64,000 nucleotides of DNA. It comes from Rostratula benghalensis (taxonomy: Eukaryota > Chordata > Aves > Charadriiformes > Rostratulidae). The DNA is taken from NCBI GenBank assembly GCA_013399305.1, contig VXAI01000090.1, positions 2,679,405 to 2,743,404 of the forward strand. The letters are read 5' to 3'. The translations under genes were made by a program, and so were the position numbers. The notes beneath the pieces were generated by a model, which saw only the letters and a list, made by a program, of their open reading frames with translations, was not told where the DNA came from and did not search any database. Positions 13,010 to 24,070 of the stretch are shown in pieces. Every line of letters begins with the position of its first letter. Position 1 is the first letter of the stretch.

Positions 13010-13238
13010 GCAGTGTCTGTGTGACAAGAAAACCACTTCACAATGAAAAAATTTACACTGTTTGATTTTGTAAATGATAATTCATTGCAAATTGGAGAGA
13101 CTTCATGGATACAGGACCTTCCCAGTGATGATGATGAATTAGAAAGACTTCTGAAACCAAACGAGCACGTGTTAGTAAACTGGCCTGTGGGGGAAAGAAA
13201 GACAGAAAAGCACCTGGTGAAAGTTGTGTACATGAGCG
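13010..13238 (+). CDS. BEND6: BEND6 first coding exon (N-terminal module)
   Basis: The acceptor CCTGCAG ends at 13009, ATG is at 13043 and the donor GCG|GTGAGT follows 13238. It encodes 65 residues beginning MKKFTLFDFVNDNS, with an acidic DLPSDDDELE patch and ending VKVVYMS, phase 1. The pattern of a short beta-like FxFV start, a W and a later VNWP resembles the N-terminus of BEND5 as I remember it. It is absent from the human BEND6 form I know. Clean splice sites, conserved phase and an upstream in-frame stop argue it is genuine. Confidence 0.85.
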
Positions 13239-16200
13239 GTGAGTGCAGTTCCAGATCATTTGTCTGTTATGAAATTTTAACTTAGTAAGGTATTTCTACC
13301 TGATTTGCTGTGCTTTGGCCTCTTTTTTTTTTTGTTTTTTTTCATACTTCATCATACTTCAGATGACCCCCAAGAGCTGGTGGAAATGATGCAAAAGATA
13401 TTACGAGCAGATGAAATTACAAAAATACAAGTCCTTGGAAAAGGCAAGAGGAAGAGGATAGAAATGATATTCTCAGAAAGTGAGGACAGTGACCTGGATA
13501 AAGAACAGGTGAGTTTCTGGCTTTATCGGTGCCTGATACTGGGAGGCCCATAATGGAATTATGACTGCAACTATTGATTCTTCACGATATAATGCACAAA
13601 ATATAGTGCATTACAATATATACAAAATATGTAAAGGTAGGAATATAGGCAGTCTTTACATGGTACCTCAGCACAATAACCTGTTAGAATAAGCCCATAG
13701 ATTTTGGGCTTTGCTATTTAAAGAGAAGAGTGCTGTCTGAGGCTTGGATGCTTTGTAGCTTCATTACTTTTTCTTCCATAGGACAGAAGTCTGACCACTG
13801 CATGAGAAAGGGAAGGGACCAGGTTTTCTGAGCTTCGTATTGTGCTGGGATCTGCAGTGACAAACTGTAGGGAAAGAAAACATAAATCTTAACAAAAAAG
13901 TTACAAACGTATTTTCCAAAAATACTAACCAAAAATGTCAAATGCACAGGGAATAAAAGTTTATGATATACTAGAAGATACTGTAATGAAAGGCTCCATA
14001 GGAATGCAAAGGCACCACTATACTTTTGTTTACAGGGGAAGATGTTGAAGCACATAAAAAGAAAGAAGTCATTGCAGGCTTCTGCTCCTGCCAATATCCT
14101 AAGTCAACTTGAAACATCTTTAATTAACAAACAGGTAAACAGCTCACCTTCAGCAATTTTAAGGTATTAAGCAAAAGCGAGCTGAAACATATTTATTTAG
14201 GGGAGTTCAAGGCTTTTGTTTTAGTGAATTTAACAGTTCTTGATGACAATACCTTAGAAAATTGGTAAATAGAGAACGGAGAGAGGAGTACCTAACACTT
14301 ACATACTACAATGGGTTTATTTTTATTTTTAATAGGAATGGAAATAGCTATATGCAATAGCAGCTATTACTAAAATGCACTTAATCTGTTTATGCATTAT
14401 GTGTACAAAGATTTCTGATTTAGCCAGGTAATTTGAATGTTAGTTTTAATGAATTAATTTTATGCTGTTGTTGCTCTAGATAGCATGATTTTTTAAATTT
14501 TTTTTTTTCCAGAGAGAACCCTATTCAGGAAGCAACTTTCTTTACAGTGAAAGTAGCAGTGATGATGAAGAGCCTTTATTTCAACTATCCAAGGTAGAAC
14601 TGTGTGCCAAAATAAAAAGCCTCAAGAGGAAGCTGACAGACACCATGAGAGAAAACTGCCGCCTAAGGCAGTCCCTGGTGATGCTTCAAGGTAAAGTCAG
14701 GGGAATTATTGTGATGAAGAGGAAAGCCTGAAGGTCACGAAGAGCTTGATTTATAAAAGGCCATTTGGATGGGAATTATGGATGCTCAAGCACCTGACAC
14801 GATCAAGGCCTACCATTAGCATCAAAGTCTTTGATACATGGCAACATTTAATTCCAGAAGCACTTAGAAAAAAACTGTCCCATGCAGAGGCCATGCAATC
14901 ATAGAGTTAGAAATGGAAAAATCTTTCTAAATCCTGTCAGTTGTTCCCAGGAGAACCTTTCTGTATGCTGTGTATAACCATCAGCTAAGCTCAAACACTC
15001 CACTGACCAGTCCAACTAACCTCATTTAGTAGCAGTTTTTCTTGATCTACTGAAATATTATTTATTCTGGAATTATTCAATTTCTAATTACTTTGATAAT
15101 TCCTCATTGTTGATAACCTGAGTTAGTTCCAGGTGCAAAAATTTAGTCCTTTCCCTTTTATTCTTTTATAAATTAATCCTTCATCACTCAGTGATCATCT
15201 CTGAAGCCCCTCTTGCTTGTCCCTATCTCTTACTCTGGGGCAGACAAGACTGAATCCACATTTTTAAAACATTAGTGAGTGAATAAGGTTTAAAGAAGAT
15301 TTGCTTCTTTCCTTGCCAGGTTCATCATACCATCCCTAGACAGCCTAGTATCTCTTTTTTTTATTGTCACATGAAGTGTTCAAGACCAGGATGGATGGGG
15401 CTTTAAACAACCTGCTCTAGTGGAAGGTGTCCCTGCCCAGGGCAGGGGGGTTGGAACTGGATGATGTTTATGGTCCCTTCCAGCTCTAACCATTCTATGA
15501 TTCTATGAAAAGGTTGTTTGAAAGATATTATCTATAGATTTTAAAAGAGGGAAAAAAGAAGTCTATGCAATTTATGTAATTTCTTTGAAGAAAAAAGAGA
15601 CATAACATTGCTTAGCCCATATTCAGTAGCTTTACAGTCTTGTAAATCGCTGTAGAGATTTTCAGGTAGCAAAACCAAAAAAGATAAACAGCCTGCTTAG
15701 AGCCATCATGGGCATGTACTGGTGGCTCCTCTTACCCTTGCAGAGAACTGATCTGTCCCGTTCAAGAAACAGAGGCCAAATCTTCATGGGTGGGGACAAC
15801 AAAATGACAAGACAACATTTGAGAGAATAGGAAAAAAGATGTTAAAGCTTCTTTACTGACTACTTTGACTCTCTTGCTTTATGACAGGAATCTTATTGCA
15901 AAAATATACATGCTTATGTAATTAGAGTCTGAAAGCTTCTGTACTATTTTATCCCTCACTTTCCATTCGATTTCAGTGTTGCCACAGGCAGTCACCCATT
16001 TTGAGGAACTGGTAGGGATGGCTGAAACACTGCTGAAAGGGGGAGTGACATCATCTACATCCAGCCTGCATTCACATGCTGTTTGGAAAGCATCTAACCA
16101 TCCTTTAGCAGATTCATTTGCAGCTATGCATAGTAACTCCAGCTCACCAATAACTTTGAATGTGGAAGATGAGGAGCAACAGACCAAAAAACAGGTCAGT

Positions 16201-19200
16201 TAAAAGGCAATTTCAGGCATAAAAATGAAAACTTTATACGGTAAAACTTTTACTGTTATAGTATAACAAATATTTTTTAAAAAATGAGCATCAGTAAAAA
16301 TCACTTTATCGTCATTCAGTTGATGACATGATTAATGAGCTCCTTTTGTGCAGAAAGCTCTTTCCACAAGAAACACTGAACTCAATTCAGTGTGCTGGTA
16401 CACTCAAACTCGCTTTGATTTCTGTGGCTTTGCACATCTGTAAGGGCAGAACATAGATGTATGAAGAAAATACTGAGACCCAGGGATCACTTCCAGCCTA
16501 ATGGTTGGGTGCCAAAGGGGAATGGTGATGTTTCAGAGAAAATCTAAGAAAAACACCACAGTCTGTTTGAACTGTTAATAAGTAAATGGAGAATGGTAGT
16601 TTTCTGCTCTTTTTCCAGACACTGTCCAGCAGTTAAGTAGAAATACCTATTCAAATGTAGATACTGAGTAAAGACGTTCTCCTGTTCTCTGTAATTATAA
16701 CAGAGCATAACTGAGAAATCTGAGGCACAGAGGCTGTACATGAAAAACATGAAGATGCAACCAAAATAATAATTCTAGCTTCTGCATTCACAATATTTAC
16801 ATAAACATTCTTATGCACTGAGTTGTGCCAGTTGATGGAAATCATTCTTGTGTGCTGTCATGGTGTTCTAAAACCCAAAGAAATCTATTAAGAATTATCA
16901 ATGTATGATGAATACTGCAATATATATACTGAATACTGCAATACAGAAAATTTGACCTGACATCTCCAAAGAAATAAAAAGACCTAATTTTCTCAGCAAC
17001 CTAGACTTACTTAATAAAGGTAGCTCAAAAATTGCTCATTAGTAGAGTTCAAATACTTAGACTGTGTGACTGCTGTGTGTAAAAGTCACTCTCAAAGCCC
17101 AGAACCAGATGTCACAGTTCTTAGGGCAAGTCTGCTCGGAGGCAGGAATATTAGCTTGGGCACAGTGCCATGCTCCCAGGGCTGTACAGAATCCATGCCA
17201 GAACTGGATCACAGCCAGCCTGCAAGGAGTGTGAGCAGAAGGCTTTAGATGCATCTGAACGTGTCCTGTCTCCGCTGGTGAGTAATCAGGATGGCCTGGT
17301 GAAGTGTTTGGTAGGATGAGTGGGGTCCTTACTCTGCCTCACACTTGCTTCTGAAAAAAATCAACCTGTGCATATGGTTGTGTGGCATGCAAGTTTAGCG
17401 TTGCTCTCAAGCGTACAATTTGCACATTTGAAATCATGGTTTAAACAAGAAAATTAAAAATATTTCAGAGGCAATGCTATGTGGTATTTCTAGAGAACTG
17501 CAGTAATTGTGCCTATGATCAATTTTGTTTTCCAGTTCAAGATCGAAAAGTGGCAGATTGCACTTTGTAACAAGAGCAAACCTCAAAAGTTTATAAATGA
17601 CTTGATGCAAGCACTTTACACACATGAATACATGGCTACACACAGCCTGACAGGTGCAAAATCCTCCTCTTCAAAAGACAAAGCAGCGAAACCAGCTATG
17701 AATCAGAATGAAGTTCAGGAAATCATAGGTGATGACTTGTTAACATTACTCAGTGGGGCACTGACTTGACAGAGGGCTTTCTCTGAGGGGGGGGGGCTGT
17801 AATGCTTAACAGCTGGTCAACTCAGGTGATGTGCTGGTTCACATTTTCTTCTTCAGCTACACGCTTTTTAAACCCATCTGTTGCAAACACTGCCAGTGAA
17901 ATGCAGTGGTAGTATTTCTATTGTGTGAATTTTGTGGCTATGCAGCCACAAAATTTTACTTAAGTGGCTATGCAGCACAGTGATAGTACAGTATTCTTTA
18001 GCCTTTGAAAAGCTAATCAAACTTGGAGCATGACAAAAACAGAAAAGGGAAGGCAAAGAGAGGACACGCTTGGATCAAATTTAAAATAATGTCTGCTATA
18101 TTCTGAAGTTAGTGACTGTTATGAATTCTGACATTTTAAATAGTGCTGGAGGCCCAGTGAGACAGTAAATATAGAAGACAGGAGCAGTGATCAGAGCAGC
18201 AAATGAAATTTGTATTATGCTGAGGTCTAAGGCAAAAAATGTTTGGTGCATAGGAAAGAGGATCCATTTCAGATGGGAGTAGCAGCTTTAAAGAAAACAG
18301 TATTTTGTGAGTGCACAAAGCCTGATTTTTACTGGATTCATACCTATAGCTTAATACTTGACCAACACAGCCTAAATTCTTGTACAATAATCCATCGTCC
18401 ATTGCTGTTTCCTAGGACTTCCCCAGTTCTCTCAATTCCCTTCCCTACTTAACTCCATTTCTTCCACCTTAGTGCAGTTTTGTTGAGGTTGGCCAGCAGT
18501 TTCAGAAGCCTCTTTTACTTAAAAACCTAGCTAGAGAAAAAGGCCCACAGTTGAGAGAAAAAGTGTGTAACATGGTGAAAATATATCTAGAGGGAATACA
18601 ATGAGACAATTTTAAAATGATGCATGAGGAAAATTTAAAAGATTTCATGGGATGAGAAGAACAGTTGGACTTGAAAATTTTAATAATTTTTTTCCAACCT
18701 AGATGATTCTATGATTTTAGGAGCTACTAGTGACTTTTCTAAAGGTGGATTCTGGGGAGGGGTATAAGCAAAACTGAAAAGGGAAGCAGAGAAGATAATC
18801 AGGACACTGAATACAGCATGCTGCAGAAATTCAGTGACAAAGGGGAACCCACATGAGTCAAAGAAGTTTAAGGAAAATTAGAAGACTCCTGAATGGAAGT
18901 AGAAAAGTGTCAAATTATACAAGGGAAAAAGAAAAATAAGACAGAAGCCTGAGGGTTCTACATCTGTAGAAAATAAGTAGATCAGATTATTTGAAGAACA
19001 TGGAAACTGTAAGACTTCAAAATGAAAGGAAAATGAAAAAAAATAAAGGGAAAGGAAGATGATGGATAAGAGGAGAGCAGTAGTTGCATTCCTGATGTTA
19101 ACGTTTGGGTTTTTGCATTAAAAAAAAATTATCCAGGCAAGAGAGACGGGAGGTTTTTAGGGAAGGAGATATCACTGGCAAATGAAAATTAATGAACGAA

Positions 19201-22200
19201 ACCTCTAAGATTCAGAGGCACGAGGACTGCCAAGGATAGGAATAGGAGTCCAATCAAGAACAGAACAAAGGGAGAGAGGATGAGCAAACACAAATCACTC
19301 ACTACAGGAGCCCTGGAGTTCCCTTTGAGTTTGCCAAAAGCAGGCACAGCAGTACGGAAGGCATAGAGAAAAGCGAGGGCTGGCACATGCAAAATCTATC
19401 TAGTGGTGTGTGAAGACAGCAAAGTAACTAGAGCTGAAGTAGCTGAAAATGTCAAAGATGCAAGAAATGCATTTTAGATCATAGATCTGTTGTTTCCCTC
19501 ATATGGAGGCCTCATTATATATAATGTCTTTCTGTTGCAGGAATCACAAAACAGCTGTTTCCAAACACAGATGATGCTTTAATTAGGCGAATGATGGGAC
19601 AAAAACTGAACAATTGCACCAAGAAGCCGATTTTAAGCAAAGATCTTAACTCAGGTGCTTTTCAGAAGCATAGCTTTTGGTAAGTCTTAAAAAAAAAAAA
19701 AAAAGTCTGCAATGTGTACAATGTCTAATTCTATGTATTGCCCTATGGTAACAAAATCTAAAAGCAATCGTAAAATTACAAGGAAGATTCCTGTTCATAT
19801 ATTCATTGCCAAGTAGGTAAATATTTTTGTAACCTTGCACAAAATCATGGAACACAGAAGCACTCCAGCTTAACATTACAGTACAAAAAAATGTTCATTC
19901 CAGACAAATAGCACAAAACTATTAAATTACAGGAAGAGAATAGGGAAGTAAACACGTGGAGTTACTTTGATCAACATGTCTATTTCAGATTTGGCATTAT
20001 TTAATTTCTTATTATTCTCTGTAGGCTCTCCAGAGACCAGTCAATTCCATTTTCATGTCACCTACTGTGCCTCAATTAACCCACAAGTAAAGATAAGGAA
20101 AAATCACACCTCTTTTGAACCTACTGACAAAAGAACTGTAGGAAAATTATCATTCTTTTGCTTCCAGAATAGTCAAAATTATTGAGGCAGAGGAATTATT
20201 AAATAACATCTGGCTTATTATAGGCATTCTTACCTCGTGACCAAGACTAGTCTAAATGTGCTGAACACATCTCTATCGTCAGCGAAGTCAGCTATTTGCA
20301 TAGTAATATTTCCATACATACCAAACACACATATCACAGAGGTTGGGAGGGACCTCTGGAGATTTGCTAATGCAACCCTCGCTGCTCATTGCAGGGTCAT
20401 CTAGACCAGGTTGCTCAGAGCCATGAACAGTTTGGCTGAGAACCTCCAAAGATGGAGGCTCCACAAGCTCCCTGGGCAACCTGTGCCAGTGCTCAGTCAC
20501 CCTTACAGTGAAAAGGTGTTTCCTGATGCTCAGAGGGAACCTCCTGTGTTTCAGTTTCTGCCCGTTGCCTCTGATTCTTCCACCATGCACCACTGAGAAG
20601 AAGCTCCATCTTCTTTACACCCTCACATCAGATGTTAGTACACGTAGATAAGATCCCCTTCATCTTATTTAGGTTAATCAGTCCCAGCTCTCTCAGCCTC
20701 TCCTCAGAGACAGGATAAGAGATTAAAATCAGTGAGACGGGGAGAACAGATTTGTCCTTACTTAGACTTTCTACACTGAATTACTGTTTTATTTCTTCCT
20801 AGTTCAGTTACCTTGTGCATGTTTTAAAATACTTCTTTGCAACTGTATGCCATTTCATAACAAAAATCATAATAATAAAAAACCAAACAACCCCACCCCC
20901 CAGATATTTGGCTATGTTATGACACAATTGTTTGAAAAGTAGCTTTGCTACTATAATTCCTCTCTAAGCCACCTGGAAGTACTCCATGGACCACCAGTGG
21001 TCTATGGCTAAAATACAGTTTACTATGTTAATGCTTTTCTCCTAGAGATGAGAAGGCTTTATAAAACAAAGGTCCTCTGTATTTGTAACATACAGTGTGC
21101 ATTGATTCACTATAGTATTTTTTCTTGTCCTTGACATAGGAGGTAAAAATAACAGCAGAGAAACACAGATTCTGTCTTCTTTGAATGTAGTAAATCTTAA
21201 ATTTATTTTATATTTAAAAGCTTTATCAGATGAATCCATAAATTTTGCTAATTTCCAAGTCTCCTGACGTAGTCACAATATTCCTGAAGCCTTGACTGGA
21301 GGATCTTGAGCTAGCATTATAACAACTCTGGGTTGTTTTTTAATACTGCCTACAGACCTTTCAATTTTAACTTCATATCTTAAAAATGTCTTTATGTCTG
21401 TTATTGATAAGTGCTTACGTAAAATCCAGTCCAACATTCATTGAAATCAATGCAGGTATTGCCTGCATAGGCTCTCTTGAATGGATAATTATTAGAATGC
21501 ATTTATAATGGATTCATTTTACATCTGTTCAGTATTGTAAAAGCATTTAAGCACCTTGCAAGTAACCAAGATAATGGTGGTGATTCCTTTAACTTAGATG
21601 ACACAAATTTTTGTTGTAAGAAAATTAGGAGCATTTGAAAGTGCTCACAGTCTCACAGTTCACCTTCTAGCAACGAAGTACAGAGAGGTCAAGAGAAAAT
21701 CCTATTGTGCAGTACCCTTAGTAACAATTTACACACATGTTGCTTACTTTTAAAAATGGTGATACTGAAGTTTTGATCTCCTTCCTTGCCCACCTGCTCT
21801 GCCTTTCGCCAGAACATGATTACAATTCTGGAGAAGGAACTTGGAGTCAAACTCAACCAGACAGACAGGTCACCATCTCAGATCCATATGGCTCAGCTGA
21901 AACAAGGAAAAAGGGAACATGTCAATAAAGAAAACTAGTTCAGTAGTTAATAAACAAACTCTGATGCTCAGAAACTAAGCACAGTAGTAATTGCACTTTT
22001 AATGTTAGTATCTCAAGCTTGGTTATAATATTGTCTCAACAGTGTTCCTCAGGGCATCACCTCTTCTGCTGTTCCCCTCAGCACACAAGACCAGCAGGAG
22101 GATGATTCACCAGCTGCTGATGCACAAATTCAGCAAAGTGACAGCTGTCTGACTCCCCCTCCCACCACACAAGATCAGCAAGAGTGCTTCCAACCCACTT

Positions 22201-22295
22201 CTTCTAAGGTGGAGTCTCACCTCACCAGAAGCTCACCAGCGCCCCCTCCCAACCAGGGTTGCAGACAGGATCTCAGGAATTCAGGCAAAGAATAA
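13043..22295 (+). CDS. BEND6: BEN domain-containing protein 6, full spliced model
   Basis: Coding segments: 13043-13238, 13363-13508, 14036-14134, 14513-14690, 15977-16194, 17536-17728, 19541-19679, 22043-22295. All junctions are GT-AG and phases agree, giving 473 codons and a TAA stop. The central and BEN parts match human BEND6, a nuclear BEN-domain protein reported to bind DNA and to antagonise Notch/CSL signalling in neural cells. Approximate order: N-terminal module 1-75; acidic/basic linker 76-115; extra basic exon 115-147; acidic serine patch and coiled coil 148-206; low-complexity linker 207-280; BEN domain about 285-375; Pro/Gln-rich tail 390-473. An in-frame TGA at 13022-13024 supports the chosen ATG. 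As I recall it the human protein is 279 residues, starts at the MQKI of exon 3 and lacks the tail, so this model is longer at both ends. The spliced ends are inference without transcript data. Confidence 0.88.
13363..13508 (+). CDS. BEND6: BEND6 coding exon 3 (contains MQKI start of human form)
   Basis: Runs from the acceptor CTTCAG to the donor CAG|GTGAGT, phase 1 to 0. It encodes DDPQELVEMMQKILRADEIT and onward to DSDLDKEQ. From MQKI onward it aligns with the N-terminus of human BEND6 (MQKIVQTDEIT). The upstream open frame here continues into the previous exon, so the bird gene need not start at this internal Met. Confidence 0.92.
14036..14134 (+). CDS. BEND6: BEND6 candidate cassette exon, 33 codons
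   Basis: Between TTTGTTTACAG and the donor CAG|GTAAAC lies exactly 99 nt of open frame, phase 0 at both ends. It can therefore be included or skipped without changing the frame. The peptide starts GKMLKHIKRKKSLQ and ends SLINKQ. The KHIKRKK cluster could serve as a nuclear-localisation or DNA-contacting patch. I know of no counterpart in the human short isoform. The evidence is structural only, so it may be alternatively used. Confidence 0.7.
14513..14690 (+). CDS. BEND6: BEND6 coding exon, acidic patch and coiled coil
   Basis: Runs from the acceptor TTTTCCAG to the donor CAAG|GTAAAG, phase 0 to 1. It encodes REPYSGSNFLYSESSSDDEE, followed by LSKVELCAKIKSLKRKLTD and RLRQSLVMLQ. This closely matches human BEND6. 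The heptad-like leucines suggest a coiled coil for self-association. Confidence 0.95.
15371..15508 (+). mobile_element. CR1 LINE 3' tail fragment
   Basis: The fragment reads TTCAAGACCAGGATGGATGG, then AACCTGCTCTAGTGGAAGGT, then CATTCTATGATTCTATGA at the 3' end. It is a sense CR1 tail within a BEND6 intron, about 138 bp, with an intact terminal repeat. Confidence 0.95.
15977..16194 (+). CDS. BEND6: BEND6 coding exon, linker before BEN domain
   Basis: Runs from the acceptor TTTCAG to the donor ACAG|GTCAGT, phase 1 to 0, 73 codons including the split Val. It encodes VLPQAVTHFEELVGMAETLL, then a serine-rich stretch ending EEQQTKKQ. It matches human BEND6 (VLPQAVTQFEELVGMAEALL). Confidence 0.95.
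16195..17535 (+). other. BEND6: BEND6 intron, nothing recognised
   Basis: AT-rich intronic sequence. A near-duplicate of ATACTGCAATA occurs around 16911-16942. No repeat family, exon or RNA gene was identified. Confidence 0.7.
17536..17728 (+). CDS. BEND6: BEND6 coding exon, first part of BEN domain
   Basis: Runs from the acceptor TTTTCCAG to the donor ATAG|GTGATG, phase 0 to 1. It encodes FKIEKWQIALCNKSKPQKFI, then LYTHEYMATHSLTGAKSS and NQNEVQEII. This is nearly identical to human BEND6 and forms the first helices of the BEN domain. Retaining the following intron would add only 13 residues before a stop at 17767. Confidence 0.96.
17729..19540 (+). other. BEND6: BEND6 intron
   Basis: Apart from the hairpin at 17928-17955 and a very short CR1-like end at about 18690-18718 (TTCCAACCTAGATGATTCTA), no feature is recognised. 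The stretch 18520-19180 is purine-rich on the plus strand. Confidence 0.6.
17928..17955. repeat. Perfect 12-bp inverted repeat with 4-nt loop
   Basis: AATTTTGTGGCT, then ATGC, then AGCCACAAAATT form a perfect palindromic stem-loop in a BEND6 intron. A second copy of GTGGCTATGCAGC follows within 20 bp at about 17964. Confidence 0.9.
19541..19679 (+). CDS. BEND6: BEND6 coding exon, end of BEN domain
   Basis: Runs from the acceptor TGTTGCAG to a strong donor TTTTG|GTAAGTC, phase 1 to 2. It encodes GITKQLFPNTDDALIRRMMG, then QKLNNCTKK, PILSKDLNSGAFQKHSF. It matches human BEND6 through LSK.LNS and then diverges. If the donor is ignored the frame stops at once (TGG TAA at 19678-19683), giving a short form. 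A weaker internal donor at CTCAG|GTGC (19655) is also possible, but joining it to the last exon gives an early stop. Confidence 0.9.
20330..20716 (-). mobile_element. CR1 LINE 3' fragment
   Basis: The plus strand reads TCACAGAGGTTGGGAGGGAC, then CCTGGGCAACCTGTGCCAGT, then CAGCTCTCTCAGCCTCTCCT. This is an antisense CR1 covering the end of pol and the 3' UTR. The encoded segment HLFTVRVTEHWHRLPRELVE is the familiar CR1 reverse-transcriptase tail. It is decayed and non-functional. Confidence 0.95.
22043..22295 (+). CDS. BEND6: BEND6 last coding exon, Pro/Gln-rich tail
   Basis: After the acceptor TTGTCTCAACAG the frame (phase 2 from the previous exon) stays open for 84 codons. It begins CVPQGITSSAVPLSTQDQQE and ends RQDLRNSGKE, then TAA at 22293-22295. 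The motif TQDQQE occurs twice, 28 codons apart, and the underlying 19-nt sequences at 22082-22100 and 22166-22184 are near-identical. Low-complexity Pro/Ser/Gln composition suggests a disordered regulatory tail. I know of no equivalent in human BEND6, which ends soon after LNS. The call is supported by acceptor quality, phase and open frame. Confidence 0.8.
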
Positions 22296-24070
22296 CAGAA
22301 GGTATTTCATACCAGTTCAAATTTTTAACTGAGATTAAAGAATAGCATAAAATTTTAAAATATCTAAATGAGCCTAGTAACAGTGGAACGAGTGGACAGT
22401 GGACATACTGCAAGCAGAATAGAAGCCTGACAACCATTTTCTCAAACAAATGATAATCCCACATCCTAGAATCCCAGAAAAAATACAAAGGGATATTAAT
22501 ATCTTTGGCTTTAAGATATTATTAAATATATGCATGTTATGCGGTAATTAAATTCATAAACTTATTCAGAAGAATATAAGAAGAGTTCCCCTTAGTTAGA
22601 AAAAAGCATTATTTAAAGTAATACCAAATGAATGTATAAGAGGAACCTTAATCCCCTTGCTTTCACATTGACAGCTGATGGAATACCGCTTTACTGATCA
22701 GAGAAAGCTATTGTATATTAATACAAAAAAGATATAGAGGTATGAAAAGAGAAAAATTTCCTGGTGACATATGGACTATGGCCAGAACAGGATTAGAAAG
22801 CACAGGGCCACATGAGAAGAGAAGAAGAAACAAAATAGATATTTAAGGACGCTGTTAACTTGGAAGGAAGAAAACATTCTTAGGGCAATGAAGCTGCAGC
22901 TCTTGAGAAGTCTGCAGAAATGCAGTTGCTCATTTTTAATTTCTAAAGGTTGGAAAGGCAATGAAAGAAGTCATGTTCCCTCATAGCTCAGGGAAGAGTC
23001 CTTCAGGATAGCCTGTGTTGTTGTGCTGGCTGTGGCTTCTCTCAAAGGCCTTCTACTGCCAGTCCCCTGCTGGTTTGGCAGCTCTCCCTCTCTCTTCTTC
23101 CCTGAACATCAGGTCCGTAGGATAAGGGTGCCAGATCCCTCCAGCTGGGAAATGGAGGACAGCAAGTGGTGAAGGGCCAAGTTGCCAGCCTCTACTCCCT
23201 TTGTTTGGATTTCGGTGTGCTACCTCTTGCTTAGAGTGTAGACAGGTAGAGCATTCCTCATGGGACAGGGACCAGAAAAATCCCAGTCACTAGGGCCCTT
23301 CCTCATGGGATGTAACACCAGTTGTTCCAGGGAGCAGCTGGCAGTCGTACACCCTGTAATTGCCTGAGGAGGAGGAGAGAAAGTACATTTTTTTTCCCTG
23401 CTGACTGATTCCAGGTTTATATTGTGCTGGTAGCATGGGAAGGAGAGAACACTTAGATTTTAGCTTTTGTGCTTGAGTGCACTCCCAAAACAGAGTACTA
23501 ATAGTTAAATTTATTTTGGATGTGGCAAACAAGCAACTAAGGAATCAAAATGAAGGAGAAAAAAAAAGGAGAAAAAAAAAAAGAAGAAAAAAAAAGTTGA
23601 AGAAATCTAGCTTGACTAGAGGAGGATTTCTGTAACTCAGGAGACCTGAGTTATAGAAATAAATTAGAAATAGTATTAGGGTGAATGCCTGGAAAAAAAT
23701 CTGAAGATAAGGTTAGCAGCCAAATACATCTGAAGGGTAGTGTTGCAAATCTAACTGCACTAGAACAATGCACTAATAAATTGCACTGTGGAGAAGACTT
23801 TTGTGTGGGCTGGGGGATGAATTAAGTGATCTGCTGGCCTTTTCATCTCACATGTCTAACAGTTCCTTGTAGATAAGATCAGGATGAACGCAGGTAATCT
23901 GATGTAAATTGTAGCTCATGTTATTAACCACCATCCATAAAAGGTAACAGAAAGATGTGTACTATTATGTATATTTTGTATAAGTACCTGTATGTACAGC
24001 ATATAAGAATGTATATAATCATATTTTTGAAGCAACTTTCTATCAAATAAAATGAAACGTTACTATGTCT
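22296..24070 (+). other. BEND6: BEND6 3' UTR (inferred)
   Basis: Sequence after the TAA is AT-rich. It carries an A-rich tract at 23551-23597 and ends near AATAAA at 24046-24051. The extent is inferred from that signal alone. Confidence 0.5.
24046..24051 (+). terminator. BEND6: Candidate BEND6 polyadenylation signal
   Basis: AATAAA in CTATCAAATAAAATG is followed within 30 bp by TG-rich sequence (TGTCTTAGTTCTACC). It is the best signal seen between the BEND6 stop and the CR1 at 26545. Other AATAAA copies exist. Confidence 0.45.
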
